Assembly: GCA_944321165.1 (NCBI GenBank)
Contig: CALUKE010000011.1
Coordinates: 19,934 to 83,933 of the forward strand
DNA: 64,000 nucleotides
Source of the DNA: an uncultured Odoribacter sp.
GTDB lineage: Bacteria; Bacteroidota; Bacteroidia; Bacteroidales; Marinifilaceae
Direction of reading: 5' to 3'
In this document: positions 34,110-43,081 of the stretch, in pieces
Numbering within the stretch: the stretch's first letter is position 1
Layout of the letters: each line of letters starts with the position of its first letter
The notes under the pieces: generated by a model
Database searches by the model: none
What the model was told of the DNA's origin: nothing
What the model saw: the letters and a program-made list of their open reading frames with translations, nothing else
Translations under genes and position numbers: made by a program

Positions 34110-36647
34110 TTATTTCGTTTTCCAATACACTGCATTCAAAAACCATTGCTGATTTTCCTCATTCAGTCCCTGTTCCTGCAATACTTGCGGCAAACGGGCA
34201 TAATTCTGCCGAAACTGACGAATCAGTTCATTAAAACGTTCCGGATAATATGACAACGCTTCTCCCGTCGACTCCATGCACCCCAAAGCATCCTTCAATA
34301 CAATATAGGCATCCCGATATTTCAAGGCGGTAACAGCCTTACCAAGGTGCTTAAACTGACCGACCATACCATCATTCAATTCCGGTATATCTGCGGGATA
34401 AACAATTTTCACCGTTTTAGCCCGGGAACAGGTCTTCTCCGGTATTACGACAGACAAAGCCAACTCCTCTCCCAAATATTCATATGCAACCTCTTTCCCG
34501 TTTACGGTCACTGATTCCGGAACGGCAGATCCAAACACCTTTACCTTAAAACAACGCTCCTTCGGCATTCCCCGATATTTTCCCTTTCGAGCACCAATCG
34601 AAATGGTCAATTCCCGGCCATTCCGCTTCGCAGTTAAAGGAGTTTCTGCATATTCATCCGCGTAATACTTATCGTTTCCCTGATCTTCGTACAAGGTAAA
34701 ACTACCTTGTTCGCCCGGGAAAACAGCCAGGGTAATCTCTTCATCATTGGCATTCAGATTCTTTACCTGTCCATAAAGCGGTATGATTGATCCGGCTTTT
34801 ACATACACCGGATATTCTGTCAAGGCAAAAGAACGCTCAACAACCTGTCCGCCTTTCAATAAAGTTCCCGTATGCCATTCATACCAGTCATTTCCTTCCG
34901 GTAACCAGACTTTCAAGATAGAACGACCATTTTCCATCGGAGCACCAATCGGGGCCACCAGCAACTGATCGCCGAACATATATTCATTCTGGAAATCATA
35001 GGCTTCCTGTGCAGCAGGGTAATCATAGTACATCGGCCGGCAAAGGGAAAGACCGCTGTTATACGTTTCCCGCGCCATGGTATAAATATATGGCACGAGT
35101 TGATAACGAAGCAGAATGGCCTGCTGGAGTGCTTCAAAATACTCTCCCTGGAAATTCCAGGGTTCTTTGTTTAGCGATGCATATTTACCGGAATGGGTCC
35201 GGAAAATCGGACTAAATACCCCATACTGCATCCAACGGGTAAACAATTCAGGTTCCAACTCTTCCTTCTGTCCCCCCTTGAACATATGCCCTCCAATATC
35301 ATGACTCCAATAACCATAAAGAACATTCGAAGCACAATTGGTAAAATAAGGCTGATAACCCAAAGAGTGCCAGGTAATAATCGCATCTCCGGAAAAACCG
35401 ATTTGATAACGATGATTTCCCAAACCGCCCCAACGGTGGTAAAGCAAAGGCCGGGTATCCCGATTTTGTTCCATGTGAGAAAAAAATACATAATTAATCC
35501 ACCAGGTATTGCTCAAACCCTCCACTTTCCGATCGGTCAACCATTGTTGCCAATCCAGCCACCAAAAATCTACCCCCTGTTTCTCCATCGGTTCCAAAAT
35601 CAAATCAAACATGCCGTTCATAAAATGTTTATCGGAAACCGTCCAGGGAATCGTTTCCCGGCTGGAGGGATCGACTTTCATCCATGCCGCCATATCAGGA
35701 TATTTCTCCTCATAGGCAGCCACGCCGTCGGCCGGATGCAAATTCAATGTCACTTTCAAACCGCGTTCTTTCAAATAACCGAGGAATTGTGCCGGATCCG
35801 GGAATAAACGCCTGTTCCAGGTCCAACCGGTCCATCCGCCTTTGCCGGCCTCCGTATAATGCCAGTCCATATCCACGACCAATACATCCAGAGGTATCTG
35901 ATAACGGTCGAAATTCTCTACCAATTGCCGGAATTCCTTGTCGGAATAACTCCAATAACGTGACCACCAATACCCAAAAGCATAACGTGGTGGCAGAGGT
36001 ACTTTTCCTGCAAATGCAGTAAAATCTTTCAAAGCCCCTTTATAATCTTGTCCATAAGCCATAAAATACCAATCCTGCCCTCCTTTTTCCGAACGGGTTT
36101 TCACCCAGGGCCATTCTGAACGGTCGAATAAAAAATGATCAGAATCATCGATCAAAGTCCACCCATCGGTAGCCAGCAATCCATCTTCCAATTGCATGGA
36201 CTGATTATTGAATGTACAGAGATCCCCATCATAACCGTCCAGGGTCCGGGAAGTTCCTTTCAGATTATGTTGTTGTTTCATACCCGGTACCCAGGTAAAG
36301 GGTTTCATTCCGGCAGCCGACGAAATCTTCAAATTATCAGCCGTAAATCGACCGGAATTTTTTTTGTATTTCAATTCGAACTTTGATGTAGAAAGAACAA
36401 TCCACTCCCCATCTTCCCGACACTGATATTCCGGGACCGGCAGATTCCGTTCTACGGCAACAAACGAAGGATCATCCACCCATTTTCCCGAAGGACTCCA
36501 TTCCATCCGAACCACTCCAGTGGTAAGCATCGTAAAACGAACATTCCCATCCTGATAAGCCACCGACTTTTTCTCCGTGGCTGCATACAGCAAACCCGTA
36601 TGCCAAGTTCCCTGCAGCAAAACGAATAACAATAAAAAATACTTCAT
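34110..36647 (-). CDS. GH31 alpha-glycosidase
   Basis: 845 residues. Signal peptide to about residue 22. N-terminal beta-sandwich (about 30-210), then the barrel with VLVVDMDWHYTE, nucleophile D365 in DFWWLDWQQW, and acid/base D421 in GFSGDAIITW, followed by YGYWSHDIGGH. The beta-domain (DUF5110 region, about 640-730) follows, and a 100-residue helical C-terminal extension after about 740. GH31 covers alpha-glucosidases, alpha-xylosidases and alpha-N-acetylgalactosaminidases. The neighbours (GH84, GH109, a hexosamine kinase) favour an amino-sugar host-glycan substrate, but sequence alone does not settle specificity. First gene of a two-gene operon with GH84. Confidence 0.92.
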   Translation of the reverse strand: MKYFLLLFVLLQGTWHTGLLYAATEKKSVAYQDGNVRFTMLTTGVVRMEWSPSGKWVDDPSFVAVERNLPVPEYQCREDGEWIVLSTSKFELKYKKNSGRFTADNLKISSAAGMKPFTWVPGMKQQHNLKGTSRTLDGYDGDLCTFNNQSMQLEDGLLATDGWTLIDDSDHFLFDRSEWPWVKTRSEKGGQDWYFMAYGQDYKGALKDFTAFAGKVPLPPRYAFGYWWSRYWSYSDKEFRQLVENFDRYQIPLDVLVVDMDWHYTEAGKGGWTGWTWNRRLFPDPAQFLGYLKERGLKVTLNLHPADGVAAYEEKYPDMAAWMKVDPSSRETIPWTVSDKHFMNGMFDLILEPMEKQGVDFWWLDWQQWLTDRKVEGLSNTWWINYVFFSHMEQNRDTRPLLYHRWGGLGNHRYQIGFSGDAIITWHSLGYQPYFTNCASNVLYGYWSHDIGGHMFKGGQKEELEPELFTRWMQYGVFSPIFRTHSGKYASLNKEPWNFQGEYFEALQQAILLRYQLVPYIYTMARETYNSGLSLCRPMYYDYPAAQEAYDFQNEYMFGDQLLVAPIGAPMENGRSILKVWLPEGNDWYEWHTGTLLKGGQVVERSFALTEYPVYVKAGSIIPLYGQVKNLNANDEEITLAVFPGEQGSFTLYEDQGNDKYYADEYAETPLTAKRNGRELTISIGARKGKYRGMPKERCFKVKVFGSAVPESVTVNGKEVAYEYLGEELALSVVIPEKTCSRAKTVKIVYPADIPELNDGMVGQFKHLGKAVTALKYRDAYIVLKDALGCMESTGEALSYYPERFNELIRQFRQNYARLPQVLQEQGLNEENQQWFLNAVYWKTK

Positions 36648-36665
36648 CTTATAAGTGCATTAAAT

Positions 36666-36690
36666 CAAATTTATAGTATAACTACCTTTG
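36666..36690. promoter_or_regulatory. Back-to-back -7 boxes between the GH31 and hexosamine kinase genes
   Basis: Minus TAAATTTG (36666-36673) lies 19 bp before the GH31 start. Plus TACCTTTG (36683-36690) lies 134 bp before the kinase ATG. Ideal -33 boxes are not evident for either, which fits activator-dependent promoters. Confidence 0.45.
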
Positions 36691-36823
36691 TGTTGTTCAG
36701 ACAAAATTATCCCTTTTCAGAAAAAACAAAAGTAAAAAATAAGAAAATTTAAATTTAGACTAGAGATTCAAATTCTTAAGAATTTTGATTATTTTTAGCA
36801 ATTCATTTTTATCGATAAGATTC

Positions 36824-37915
36824 ATGACAGATTTAAGAGCAATCACTGCAAATTTTGCTATTTCGGGAGAAGTGGCAGAAATCGTTCCCTTAGGGGCCGG
36901 ATTGATTAATGACACGTTTCTGGTAAAAACACAAGCGGATGCAACTCCGGATTATGTTTTACAACGTATTAACCACGCGATCTTTCAGGATGTCGCGCTA
37001 TTACAGGAAAACATTCGTTATATTACATCACGGATACGTTATCACTTGCAACAACGCCACGAAAACGATATCGACCGGAAAACACTGACGCTTGTTCCGA
37101 CCAAAGACCAACAACTCTTTTTCCATGACGGAGAGAACTATTGGCGTCTGACAATTTATATTCAGGGATCTAAAACCTTCGAACAGGTAACTCCGGATCT
37201 GGCTTATCAGACAGGACGGGCCTTCGGAGAATTTCAATATTTTCTTTCAGATGTGCCCAATCCCCCAATCGGCGAAACCATTCCCAAGTTCCACAACATG
37301 GAATTCCGCTTACAGCAATTGCAGGAAGCTATTTCTGCCAACCGGGCCGGCCGACTTTCCAAAGTACAGACGATTGTCGACGAATTGCTGCAACGCTCCG
37401 AAGAAATGTGCAAAGCAGAACGTCTCCATAAGGAAGGGAAATTACCCAAACGGATTACCCATTGCGACACCAAGGTCAACAACATGCTTTTCGATCAAAA
37501 CAACGATTTCCTGTGTGTCATCGACTTGGATACCACCATGCCGGGCTTTGTACTGTCCGATTTCGGTGATTTCATCCGTACCGCAGCCAACACCGGTGCC
37601 GAAGACGATAAAGATTTGAGTCGCATCGGTCTCAACATGGAAATATTCCGTGAATTCTCCCGAGGATATCTCCAAACGGCAAGTGCATTTTTAACTCCCT
37701 TGGAAAAAGAACTGCTTCCCTACGGGGCTCAACTTCTGACTTATATGCAAACCGTCCGTTTCCTGACCGATTATATCAACGGAGACACTTATTACAAAAT
37801 TCAATATCCGGAACACAATCTGCAACGGACAATGGCACAGCTGACTCTACTACACAGTATTGACAAACACATGGACGAAATGAATACCTGGATCAATCAT
37901 CTTTCAAACAACTAA
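36824..37915 (+). CDS. N-acetylhexosamine 1-kinase-like phosphotransferase (NahK-type)
   Basis: 363 residues from the ATG at 36824; a TTG 39 bp upstream extends the frame but is less likely. Kinase fold of the aminoglycoside phosphotransferase group: ILxxG-like start (PLGAGLINDTFLVK), catalytic loop ITHCDTKVNNMLFD (H213, D215, N220) and metal-binding VIDLDTTMPG (D234, D236). The sequence TFEQV...YQTGRAFGEFQ matches N-acetylhexosamine kinases, which make GlcNAc-1-P or GalNAc-1-P from free sugars. It would capture sugars released by the neighbouring GH84 and GH109 enzymes. The next gene begins 3 bp later, so they share a transcript. Homoserine-kinase-like alternatives are less consistent with context. 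Confidence 0.82.
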   Translation: MTDLRAITANFAISGEVAEIVPLGAGLINDTFLVKTQADATPDYVLQRINHAIFQDVALLQENIRYITSRIRYHLQQRHENDIDRKTLTLVPTKDQQLFFHDGENYWRLTIYIQGSKTFEQVTPDLAYQTGRAFGEFQYFLSDVPNPPIGETIPKFHNMEFRLQQLQEAISANRAGRLSKVQTIVDELLQRSEEMCKAERLHKEGKLPKRITHCDTKVNNMLFDQNNDFLCVIDLDTTMPGFVLSDFGDFIRTAANTGAEDDKDLSRIGLNMEIFREFSRGYLQTASAFLTPLEKELLPYGAQLLTYMQTVRFLTDYINGDTYYKIQYPEHNLQRTMAQLTLLHSIDKHMDEMNTWINHLSNN

Positions 37916-37918
37916 AAT

Positions 37919-39325
37919 ATGAAAAAATTCACTTATTTATTAGCAATTCTTTTTGCAGTTATCAGCATTAGCTGTCAGTGCAAACAATCCTCGGAAAAGA
38001 CGAATACTCCGAGCATGATTCAAACAGAGATACCGGAACGTCCTGCCGGTCAAAGTGATGTTGTCGGACTTCGTTGCGAACCGCTTGATACGGTAAGGGT
38101 AGGATTCATCGGTCTGGGTATGCGAGGCCCGGGAGCTGTTTACCGATTCACCCAGATTGAAGGGACCAGCATCAAGGCACTCTGCGACCTGTATCCCGAC
38201 CGGGTAGAAAAAGCACAGGCCATTCTGACACAGAATAATCTGCCGCAAGCAGCCGCTTATAGTGGCGAAGAAGGCTGGAAAGAACTCTGTGAACGTCCGG
38301 ACATCGATCTGGTGTACATTGCTACCCCCTGGTTACTCCACACGCCGATCGCCGTTTATGCCATGGAACACGGCAAGCACGTAGCCATCGAAGTACCGGC
38401 TGCCATGAATCTTGATGAATGCTGGCAATTGGTCAACACTGCAGAAAAAACCCGCCGTCACTGCATGATGCTGGAAAACTGCGTATACGACTTTTTCGAA
38501 CTGACCACCCTGAATATGGCTCAGCATGGTCTATTCGGAGAAATTCTGCACGTAGAAGGCTCCTACATCCACAATCTGGAAGAATTCTGGGCAGCCTATC
38601 AAGGAAACTGGCGTCTGGATTTCAATGAGAAACATCGGGGCGATGTATATGCTACCCACGGAATGGGACCGGCCTGTCAATTGTTGAATATCCACCGGGG
38701 AAACAAAATGAATTACCTGGTAGCCATGGATTCCAAAGCCCTGACTGGACCCAAAATCGTAGAAAAAATCAACCAACGGGAAAGCAAAGATTTTCAGAAT
38801 GCAGATCACACCATGACAATGATCCAAACTGAAAACGGTCAAACCATCCATATTCAGCACGACGTCATGAATCCTCGTCCTTATAGCCGAATGTATCAAC
38901 TGACCGGAACCGAAGGTTTTGCCAACAAATACCCGATCGAAGGTTATACTTTCCGTAGTCCGCAAGAAGTAGAAGGAGTTCCTGATCACGAAAACCTGAG
39001 CATGCACTCTTTTGTACCCGAAGATGTCAAAGAAGCTCTGATGGAACAATACAAACATCCGATCCAGAGAGAACTGGAAGAAAAAGCCAAAAAAGTCGGT
39101 GGACACGGCGGTATGGACTTCATCATGGACTACCGTCTGGTATACTGCCTGCGCAACGGTTTGCCTCTTGACCAGGATGTTTACGATGCTGCAGAATGGT
39201 CTTGCCTGGGCGAACTGACCCGCATTTCCATTGAAAACAACAGCATGCCGGTCGAAGTACCGGACTTTACCCGGGGAGCTTGGCAGAAAATGAACGGTTA
39301 CCACCATTTTATGGCTGGCGAATAA
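37919..39325 (+). CDS. GH109 NAD-dependent alpha-N-acetylgalactosaminidase-like lipoprotein
   Basis: 468 residues. Lipobox SISC (C19) followed by a polar linker. NAD-binding Rossmann domain with RVGFIGLGMRG (60-70), then YIATPWLLHTPIAVYAMEHG and the GH109 signature region EVPAAMNLDECWQLV, ENCVYDFFE, GDVYATHGMGP and HNLEEFWAAYQ. GH109 enzymes cleave terminal alpha-GalNAc through a redox mechanism using tightly bound NAD, as in blood-group A removal. Many members are exported by the Tat route; this one has a lipoprotein signal. Co-transcribed with the kinase just upstream. A plain oxidoreductase of the Gfo/Idh/MocA family is the main alternative. Confidence 0.88.
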   Translation: MKKFTYLLAILFAVISISCQCKQSSEKTNTPSMIQTEIPERPAGQSDVVGLRCEPLDTVRVGFIGLGMRGPGAVYRFTQIEGTSIKALCDLYPDRVEKAQAILTQNNLPQAAAYSGEEGWKELCERPDIDLVYIATPWLLHTPIAVYAMEHGKHVAIEVPAAMNLDECWQLVNTAEKTRRHCMMLENCVYDFFELTTLNMAQHGLFGEILHVEGSYIHNLEEFWAAYQGNWRLDFNEKHRGDVYATHGMGPACQLLNIHRGNKMNYLVAMDSKALTGPKIVEKINQRESKDFQNADHTMTMIQTENGQTIHIQHDVMNPRPYSRMYQLTGTEGFANKYPIEGYTFRSPQEVEGVPDHENLSMHSFVPEDVKEALMEQYKHPIQRELEEKAKKVGGHGGMDFIMDYRLVYCLRNGLPLDQDVYDAAEWSCLGELTRISIENNSMPVEVPDFTRGAWQKMNGYHHFMAGE

Positions 39326-39344
39326 AAAAAACATAAATCAGACA

Positions 39345-39370
39345 AGGGGGCCCACAAAGCCCCCTTTTTT
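39345..39370 (+). terminator. Terminator after the GH109 gene
   Basis: AGGGGGC / GCCCCCT stem-loop followed by a T run. Confidence 0.88.
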
Positions 39371-39433
39371 ATCAGCTCTTCTTTCTCTGCTAAAATTAAA
39401 CAGTCATTTTATGCAAATTTCAATGTTTCTTCG

Positions 39434-39441
39434 TATCTTTG
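39434..39441 (+). promoter_or_regulatory. -7 box of the tmRNA promoter
   Basis: TATCTTTG fits TAnnTTTG and ends 12 bp before the mature tmRNA 5' end. No ideal -33 element is seen. Confidence 0.6.
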
Positions 39442-39453
39442 CCAAACATACTT

Positions 39454-39850
39454 GGGGCAGACCTGGATTTGACAGCATGAAGAATAGGTATGTAAGCATG
39501 TCGGGAGCAGTGAAACGGCCCGTAAATCCCGGACACAAAATTTTAATTGGCGAAAGAAATTACGCTCTCGCTGCCTAATCTTTAGAAGATTGAAGGCTTA
39601 ATCATTGCTCAAGGAGTGATGACGGGACATCCCGCCGGTGGTTGCCACCTTATTCCGGCCGGCATTCGGGGTGCAGTCAATATAAGGTTAGTCTGAGCCT
39701 GCTTCGGGCAAAAGGCGAAAATTCAGAAGCTAAGCGGTAGCTTGGGTGCCTCTTTCCAGACTACCGACGAAAACCAATAAGCGGCTAAGCATGTAGAAAG
39801 CATATGGATTCCGTGTTTGGACCAGGGTTCGATTCCCTGCTGCTCCACCA
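39454..39850 (+). ncRNA. ssrA: tmRNA (transfer-messenger RNA)
   Basis: 397 nt. The 5' end GGGGCAGACCTGGATTTGAC pairs with the 3' end CTGCTCCACCA to form the tRNA-like acceptor stem, and GGTTCGATTCC near 39826 is the T arm. The reading frame at 39549-39578 encodes GERNYALAA then TAA, the proteolysis tag added to stalled proteins. Several pseudoknot-type stems follow the tag. The RNA frees stalled ribosomes together with SmpB. CCA is encoded in the DNA. The tag differs from the GENNYALAA recalled for Bacteroides only by Arg for Asn. Confidence 0.97.
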
Positions 39851-39855
39851 AACAA

Positions 39856-39886
39856 AAAAAAAGACACTGATAATCAGTGTCTTTTT
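39856..39886. terminator. Two-way terminator between tmRNA and mltD
   Basis: AAAAAGACACTGAT / ATCAGTGTCTTTTT, almost without loop, able to end transcripts from both sides. Confidence 0.9.
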
Positions 39887-39923
39887 CCTTATTTCCAGAA
39901 ATCTTTACTCAAAGCATCAACCA

Positions 39924-41498
39924 TCAGATTTTGATTTTCAATTTCTGACCGGGGCGAATATCCCGCACCTGATTTTCAGAAATTCCATTCCACCGCATAA
40001 TATCCTTATTGGAGACTCCGGGATATTTCTTGGCTATCGACCACAGGTTTTCTCCTTTCCGCACCGTATAATATATAAATTCACCATCAATGGTTTCCAC
40101 CTTTGGAGCAGAAGCCGTATTGTCCTCCTTTCCGGAATAAGCGGCCTTGTTCTTATACTGGCTGAGTTTTTTCTCCGGCACATAAAGCACCAACTTCTGA
40201 CCAGGACGGATAGTCATCCGTTTATTCAAGTTATTCCAATATTTCAAATCAGCCAGTCGTACGTTGAACTTCAAAGCTATCGCCCCCGGGACATCTCCGG
40301 ATTTTACCGTATACACCAAACGAGCCCTCCCTTCTTGTCCCAAACCCGGAGCATGAACCTTGATGCGATTCTTCGGATCGGCAGTACGATCGTTGTCATT
40401 AAAATACTTCGTCCGGTTGCAGGCAAAAATCGAATCCTGCTGATCGATAAAATCATGCACCTGTTCATAAGGCATGATCAGACTGTAGGATTTCCCGAAA
40501 CCGGCAGGCACTACGTCCGCCCGGTACTGTGGATTTAAATCTCGCAATTCTTCCACCGAAAGATCCAGTTTGGCCGCAATCTGCTCGAAATGCACCGCCT
40601 CATTCAGCATAAGACTGTCGCACATCGGCGGCAAAGTAGACTGAATCGGGTAAATACCATGTTCTTTATAATAGGCAAATACATAATTGGCAGCAATAAA
40701 AGCCGGTACATATCCACGAGTCTCCCGCGGCAACTGGTAATAAATATCCCAGTAATTTTTTTTGCCTCCAGAACGACGAATGGCCTTGTTCACATTACCC
40801 GGTCCGCAATTGTAAGCAGCAATCACTAAAATCCAGTCTTCATAAATAGCATACAAATCATTCAGATAACGGACAGCCGCCTGTGTCGATTTGATCGGAT
40901 CCCGGCGTTCGTCTACATAAGAATTGATTTCCAATTTATACATCTTACCGGTACCGTACATAAACTGCCACAAGCCACAAGCCCCGGCCCGAGAGAGAGC
41001 TTTCGGATTCAAGGCACTCTCGATGACCGGCAAATATTTCAATTCCAGAGGCATGCATTCTGCATCCAGCGCTTCCTCGAAAAGCGGGAAATAATACTCG
41101 CTTTTCCCCAGCATATTTGCCACCTGAAAACGTTTTTTCACAGTATAAAGTTCTATATAAGTACGTACGATGTCATTAAACGACAAAGGAACAGCGGATT
41201 GCAAAGAATCCAATCGCAACAGATACAACGAATCGCTGCAAAAAGGCACCTGTTTAGCACTTTCAGCGATGTAAAGAGAATCGACATAAAAGGTACTGTC
41301 CTGTTTGCTCGTATACCAGCCAGTATAATAATAATCTAATTTTTCCAAAAAAGAATCCGGGATTGAATCCGTAATCACCGGTTCTGCATATATAGTATCC
41401 GGCTCTGCCACTACAAGGCTGTCAGCAAGCCTCTGCTCTCTTCCCCATACGCTATTTCCCAGCGCAGTCAATGCTACCAAAAACAAAAGACGTATCAT
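39924..41498 (-). CDS. mltD: Membrane-bound lytic murein transglycosylase D-like, with LysM domains
   Basis: 524 residues. Signal peptide to about residue 19. SLT catalytic domain at about 145-290 with catalytic Glu160 in LPVIESALNPKALS, then GACGLWQFM and AAYNCGPGNVNKAIRR. LysM peptidoglycan-binding repeats follow; the last two are clear (YTVKSGDVPGAIALKFN and YTVRKGENLWSIAKKYPG). It cleaves glycan strands of the cell wall with formation of anhydro-MurNAc. It ends the parA-parB-DUF5683 gene series, an order common in Bacteroidales. Confidence 0.93.
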   Translation of the reverse strand: MIRLLFLVALTALGNSVWGREQRLADSLVVAEPDTIYAEPVITDSIPDSFLEKLDYYYTGWYTSKQDSTFYVDSLYIAESAKQVPFCSDSLYLLRLDSLQSAVPLSFNDIVRTYIELYTVKKRFQVANMLGKSEYYFPLFEEALDAECMPLELKYLPVIESALNPKALSRAGACGLWQFMYGTGKMYKLEINSYVDERRDPIKSTQAAVRYLNDLYAIYEDWILVIAAYNCGPGNVNKAIRRSGGKKNYWDIYYQLPRETRGYVPAFIAANYVFAYYKEHGIYPIQSTLPPMCDSLMLNEAVHFEQIAAKLDLSVEELRDLNPQYRADVVPAGFGKSYSLIMPYEQVHDFIDQQDSIFACNRTKYFNDNDRTADPKNRIKVHAPGLGQEGRARLVYTVKSGDVPGAIALKFNVRLADLKYWNNLNKRMTIRPGQKLVLYVPEKKLSQYKNKAAYSGKEDNTASAPKVETIDGEFIYYTVRKGENLWSIAKKYPGVSNKDIMRWNGISENQVRDIRPGQKLKIKI

Positions 41499-41503
41499 TC
41501 CGT

Positions 41504-42184
41504 TTAAAATTTAAAAGTTAAGGTCAAACCTATATTTCCTCCTGTAAGCGGACTATACGAAGAAGTAGGTTGTACATTCAAACTCAGGTTGTCATCGATT
41601 TCAAAATCATAAAAATGAGCATATACCGTCGCATCGATGACATTGATGGCATAAATCGCAGCCATCACAATATAGCACAAATCCCGATTCCGTCTGAACG
41701 AAGACTTCCGGTTGCTCAAAATATTCTTAAACCACGTTTGTCCTGTTTCCGTCTGCATATAAGGATCGGTCTCGACATCGAATGCTTTCGGGATTTTATC
41801 CCAGGCCGGATTTTCCGGATAAGGCGTATCCGGATCGGCCGCTTTTTGATCCAGGTATTGCACCCACTCCACATAAGCATCCCGATATTCCCGATAACGT
41901 GCCTGATTCCAGGTAATACCATACAGATCCGCTATGATTCCCGCGTACAAAATAGGCACCTTCCACCATTGTCCATTATAAATCTGACCGGATCCGGGCA
42001 CCAGCATTGCCATAATAGTTGCCTTATGAGGAGAATGAGGCTTTTGCTTCACGATCTGTTCGAATGCTTGAAGCGTATCGTCAACAGTCACAATCTGGGT
42101 AGTCGTATCTTTCTCCCAGCCCCCAGCAGCCTTCACACTCATCCCCAAACAAATGGCCAAGGCCAAAAAAACTATCCTTTTCAT
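41504..42184 (-). CDS. DUF5683 protein, exported, function unknown
   Basis: 226 residues. Signal peptide to about residue 19. The family core MLVPGSGQIYNGQWWKVPIL is present (about 60-80), followed by ADLYGITWNQARYREYRDAY and a hydrophobic stretch near residue 170. The end has a beta-type Bacteroidota sequence (GGNIGLTLTFKF). It starts within the last codons of parB (4-bp overlap) and is followed by mltD after 5 bp, so the four genes are one operon. A cell-envelope role is likely from the neighbours. Confidence 0.85.
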   Translation of the reverse strand: MKRIVFLALAICLGMSVKAAGGWEKDTTTQIVTVDDTLQAFEQIVKQKPHSPHKATIMAMLVPGSGQIYNGQWWKVPILYAGIIADLYGITWNQARYREYRDAYVEWVQYLDQKAADPDTPYPENPAWDKIPKAFDVETDPYMQTETGQTWFKNILSNRKSSFRRNRDLCYIVMAAIYAINVIDATVYAHFYDFEIDDNLSLNVQPTSSYSPLTGGNIGLTLTFKF

Positions 42185-43071
42185 TCAATTTTATCCAACA
42201 ACTCGATGATCTTTTCCAATTCTGCATCAGACTTAAAGCCTATGATAATCTTTCCTCTCCCGTTTTCATTCCGCTTCAATTCCACTTTTGCCTGAAAACG
42301 CTGAGACAAATGTTTCTGCAATTCGATATAATCTCCGATTTCATTCTTTTTCACCGGTTTTTCACCCGTCTCCTCCTCTTTCTCCTTCGGATTAGCCAAC
42401 TCCCGTACAATCTCCTCCACTTTGCGAACCGAAAAATCGTATTTAACAATCTGCTCGAAAATCATCAACTGTGTATCGGTATCCTCTACTCCCAATATCG
42501 CCCGGGCATGTCCCATCGATATCTGCTTATCCCGAACGGCCAGCTGAATCTGGGCAGGCAATTTCAAGAGACGCAAATAATTGGCAATCGTTGTTCTTTT
42601 TTTACCGACCCGTTCACTCAAACTCTCCTGAGTAAGATGACACTCGTCGATCAAACGCTGATAACTGATTGCCACCTCAATGGCATTCAAGTCTTCGCGC
42701 TGGATATTCTCGATCAACGCAAGTTCCAGCAAACTGTCATCCTCCGTTTTGCGAATGTAAGCGGGGATCGTTGACAAACCGGCCAACTTGGAAGCTCTGA
42801 ATCTTCTCTCCCCGGCGATAATCTCATACTTACCGTCCTCAATAACACGAACGGTAATGGGCTGTACGATCCCGATCGCTTTGATGGATGCGGCCAGTTC
42901 ATTCAGTGCTTCTTCATTAAATTCCGTTCTGGGCTGAAAAGGATTGGGACGAATATCCGCAAGATTTAACTCTTGTATGGCCGATACGATAATCTCCTTT
43001 GCCACTGGTTCCTCCGCTGCATCCGCAATCAAAGCCCCCAAACCTCGTCCTAATACATTCTTCTTTGCCAT
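42181..43071 (-). CDS. parB: Chromosome partitioning protein ParB
   Basis: 296 residues. N-terminal ParB/Srx domain with IRPNPFQPRTEF, GIVQPITVR and AGERRFRASKLAG (CTP- and parS-related box). Helix-turn-helix LTQESLSERVGKKRTTIANY in the middle, C-terminal dimer domain at about 235-296. It binds parS sites near the origin and loads SMC. Gene order parA-parB with a 10-bp gap is canonical. No parS 16-mer was noticed in this window. Confidence 0.95.
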   Translation of the reverse strand: MAKKNVLGRGLGALIADAAEEPVAKEIIVSAIQELNLADIRPNPFQPRTEFNEEALNELAASIKAIGIVQPITVRVIEDGKYEIIAGERRFRASKLAGLSTIPAYIRKTEDDSLLELALIENIQREDLNAIEVAISYQRLIDECHLTQESLSERVGKKRTTIANYLRLLKLPAQIQLAVRDKQISMGHARAILGVEDTDTQLMIFEQIVKYDFSVRKVEEIVRELANPKEKEEETGEKPVKKNEIGDYIELQKHLSQRFQAKVELKRNENGRGKIIIGFKSDAELEKIIELLDKIE

Positions 43072-43081
43072 AATCTATTTT

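Noticed and set aside
39804..40538. Plus-strand frame running from the tmRNA 3' end into mltD
   Set aside because: It is antisense to the mltD catalytic and LysM coding sequence and begins inside tmRNA.
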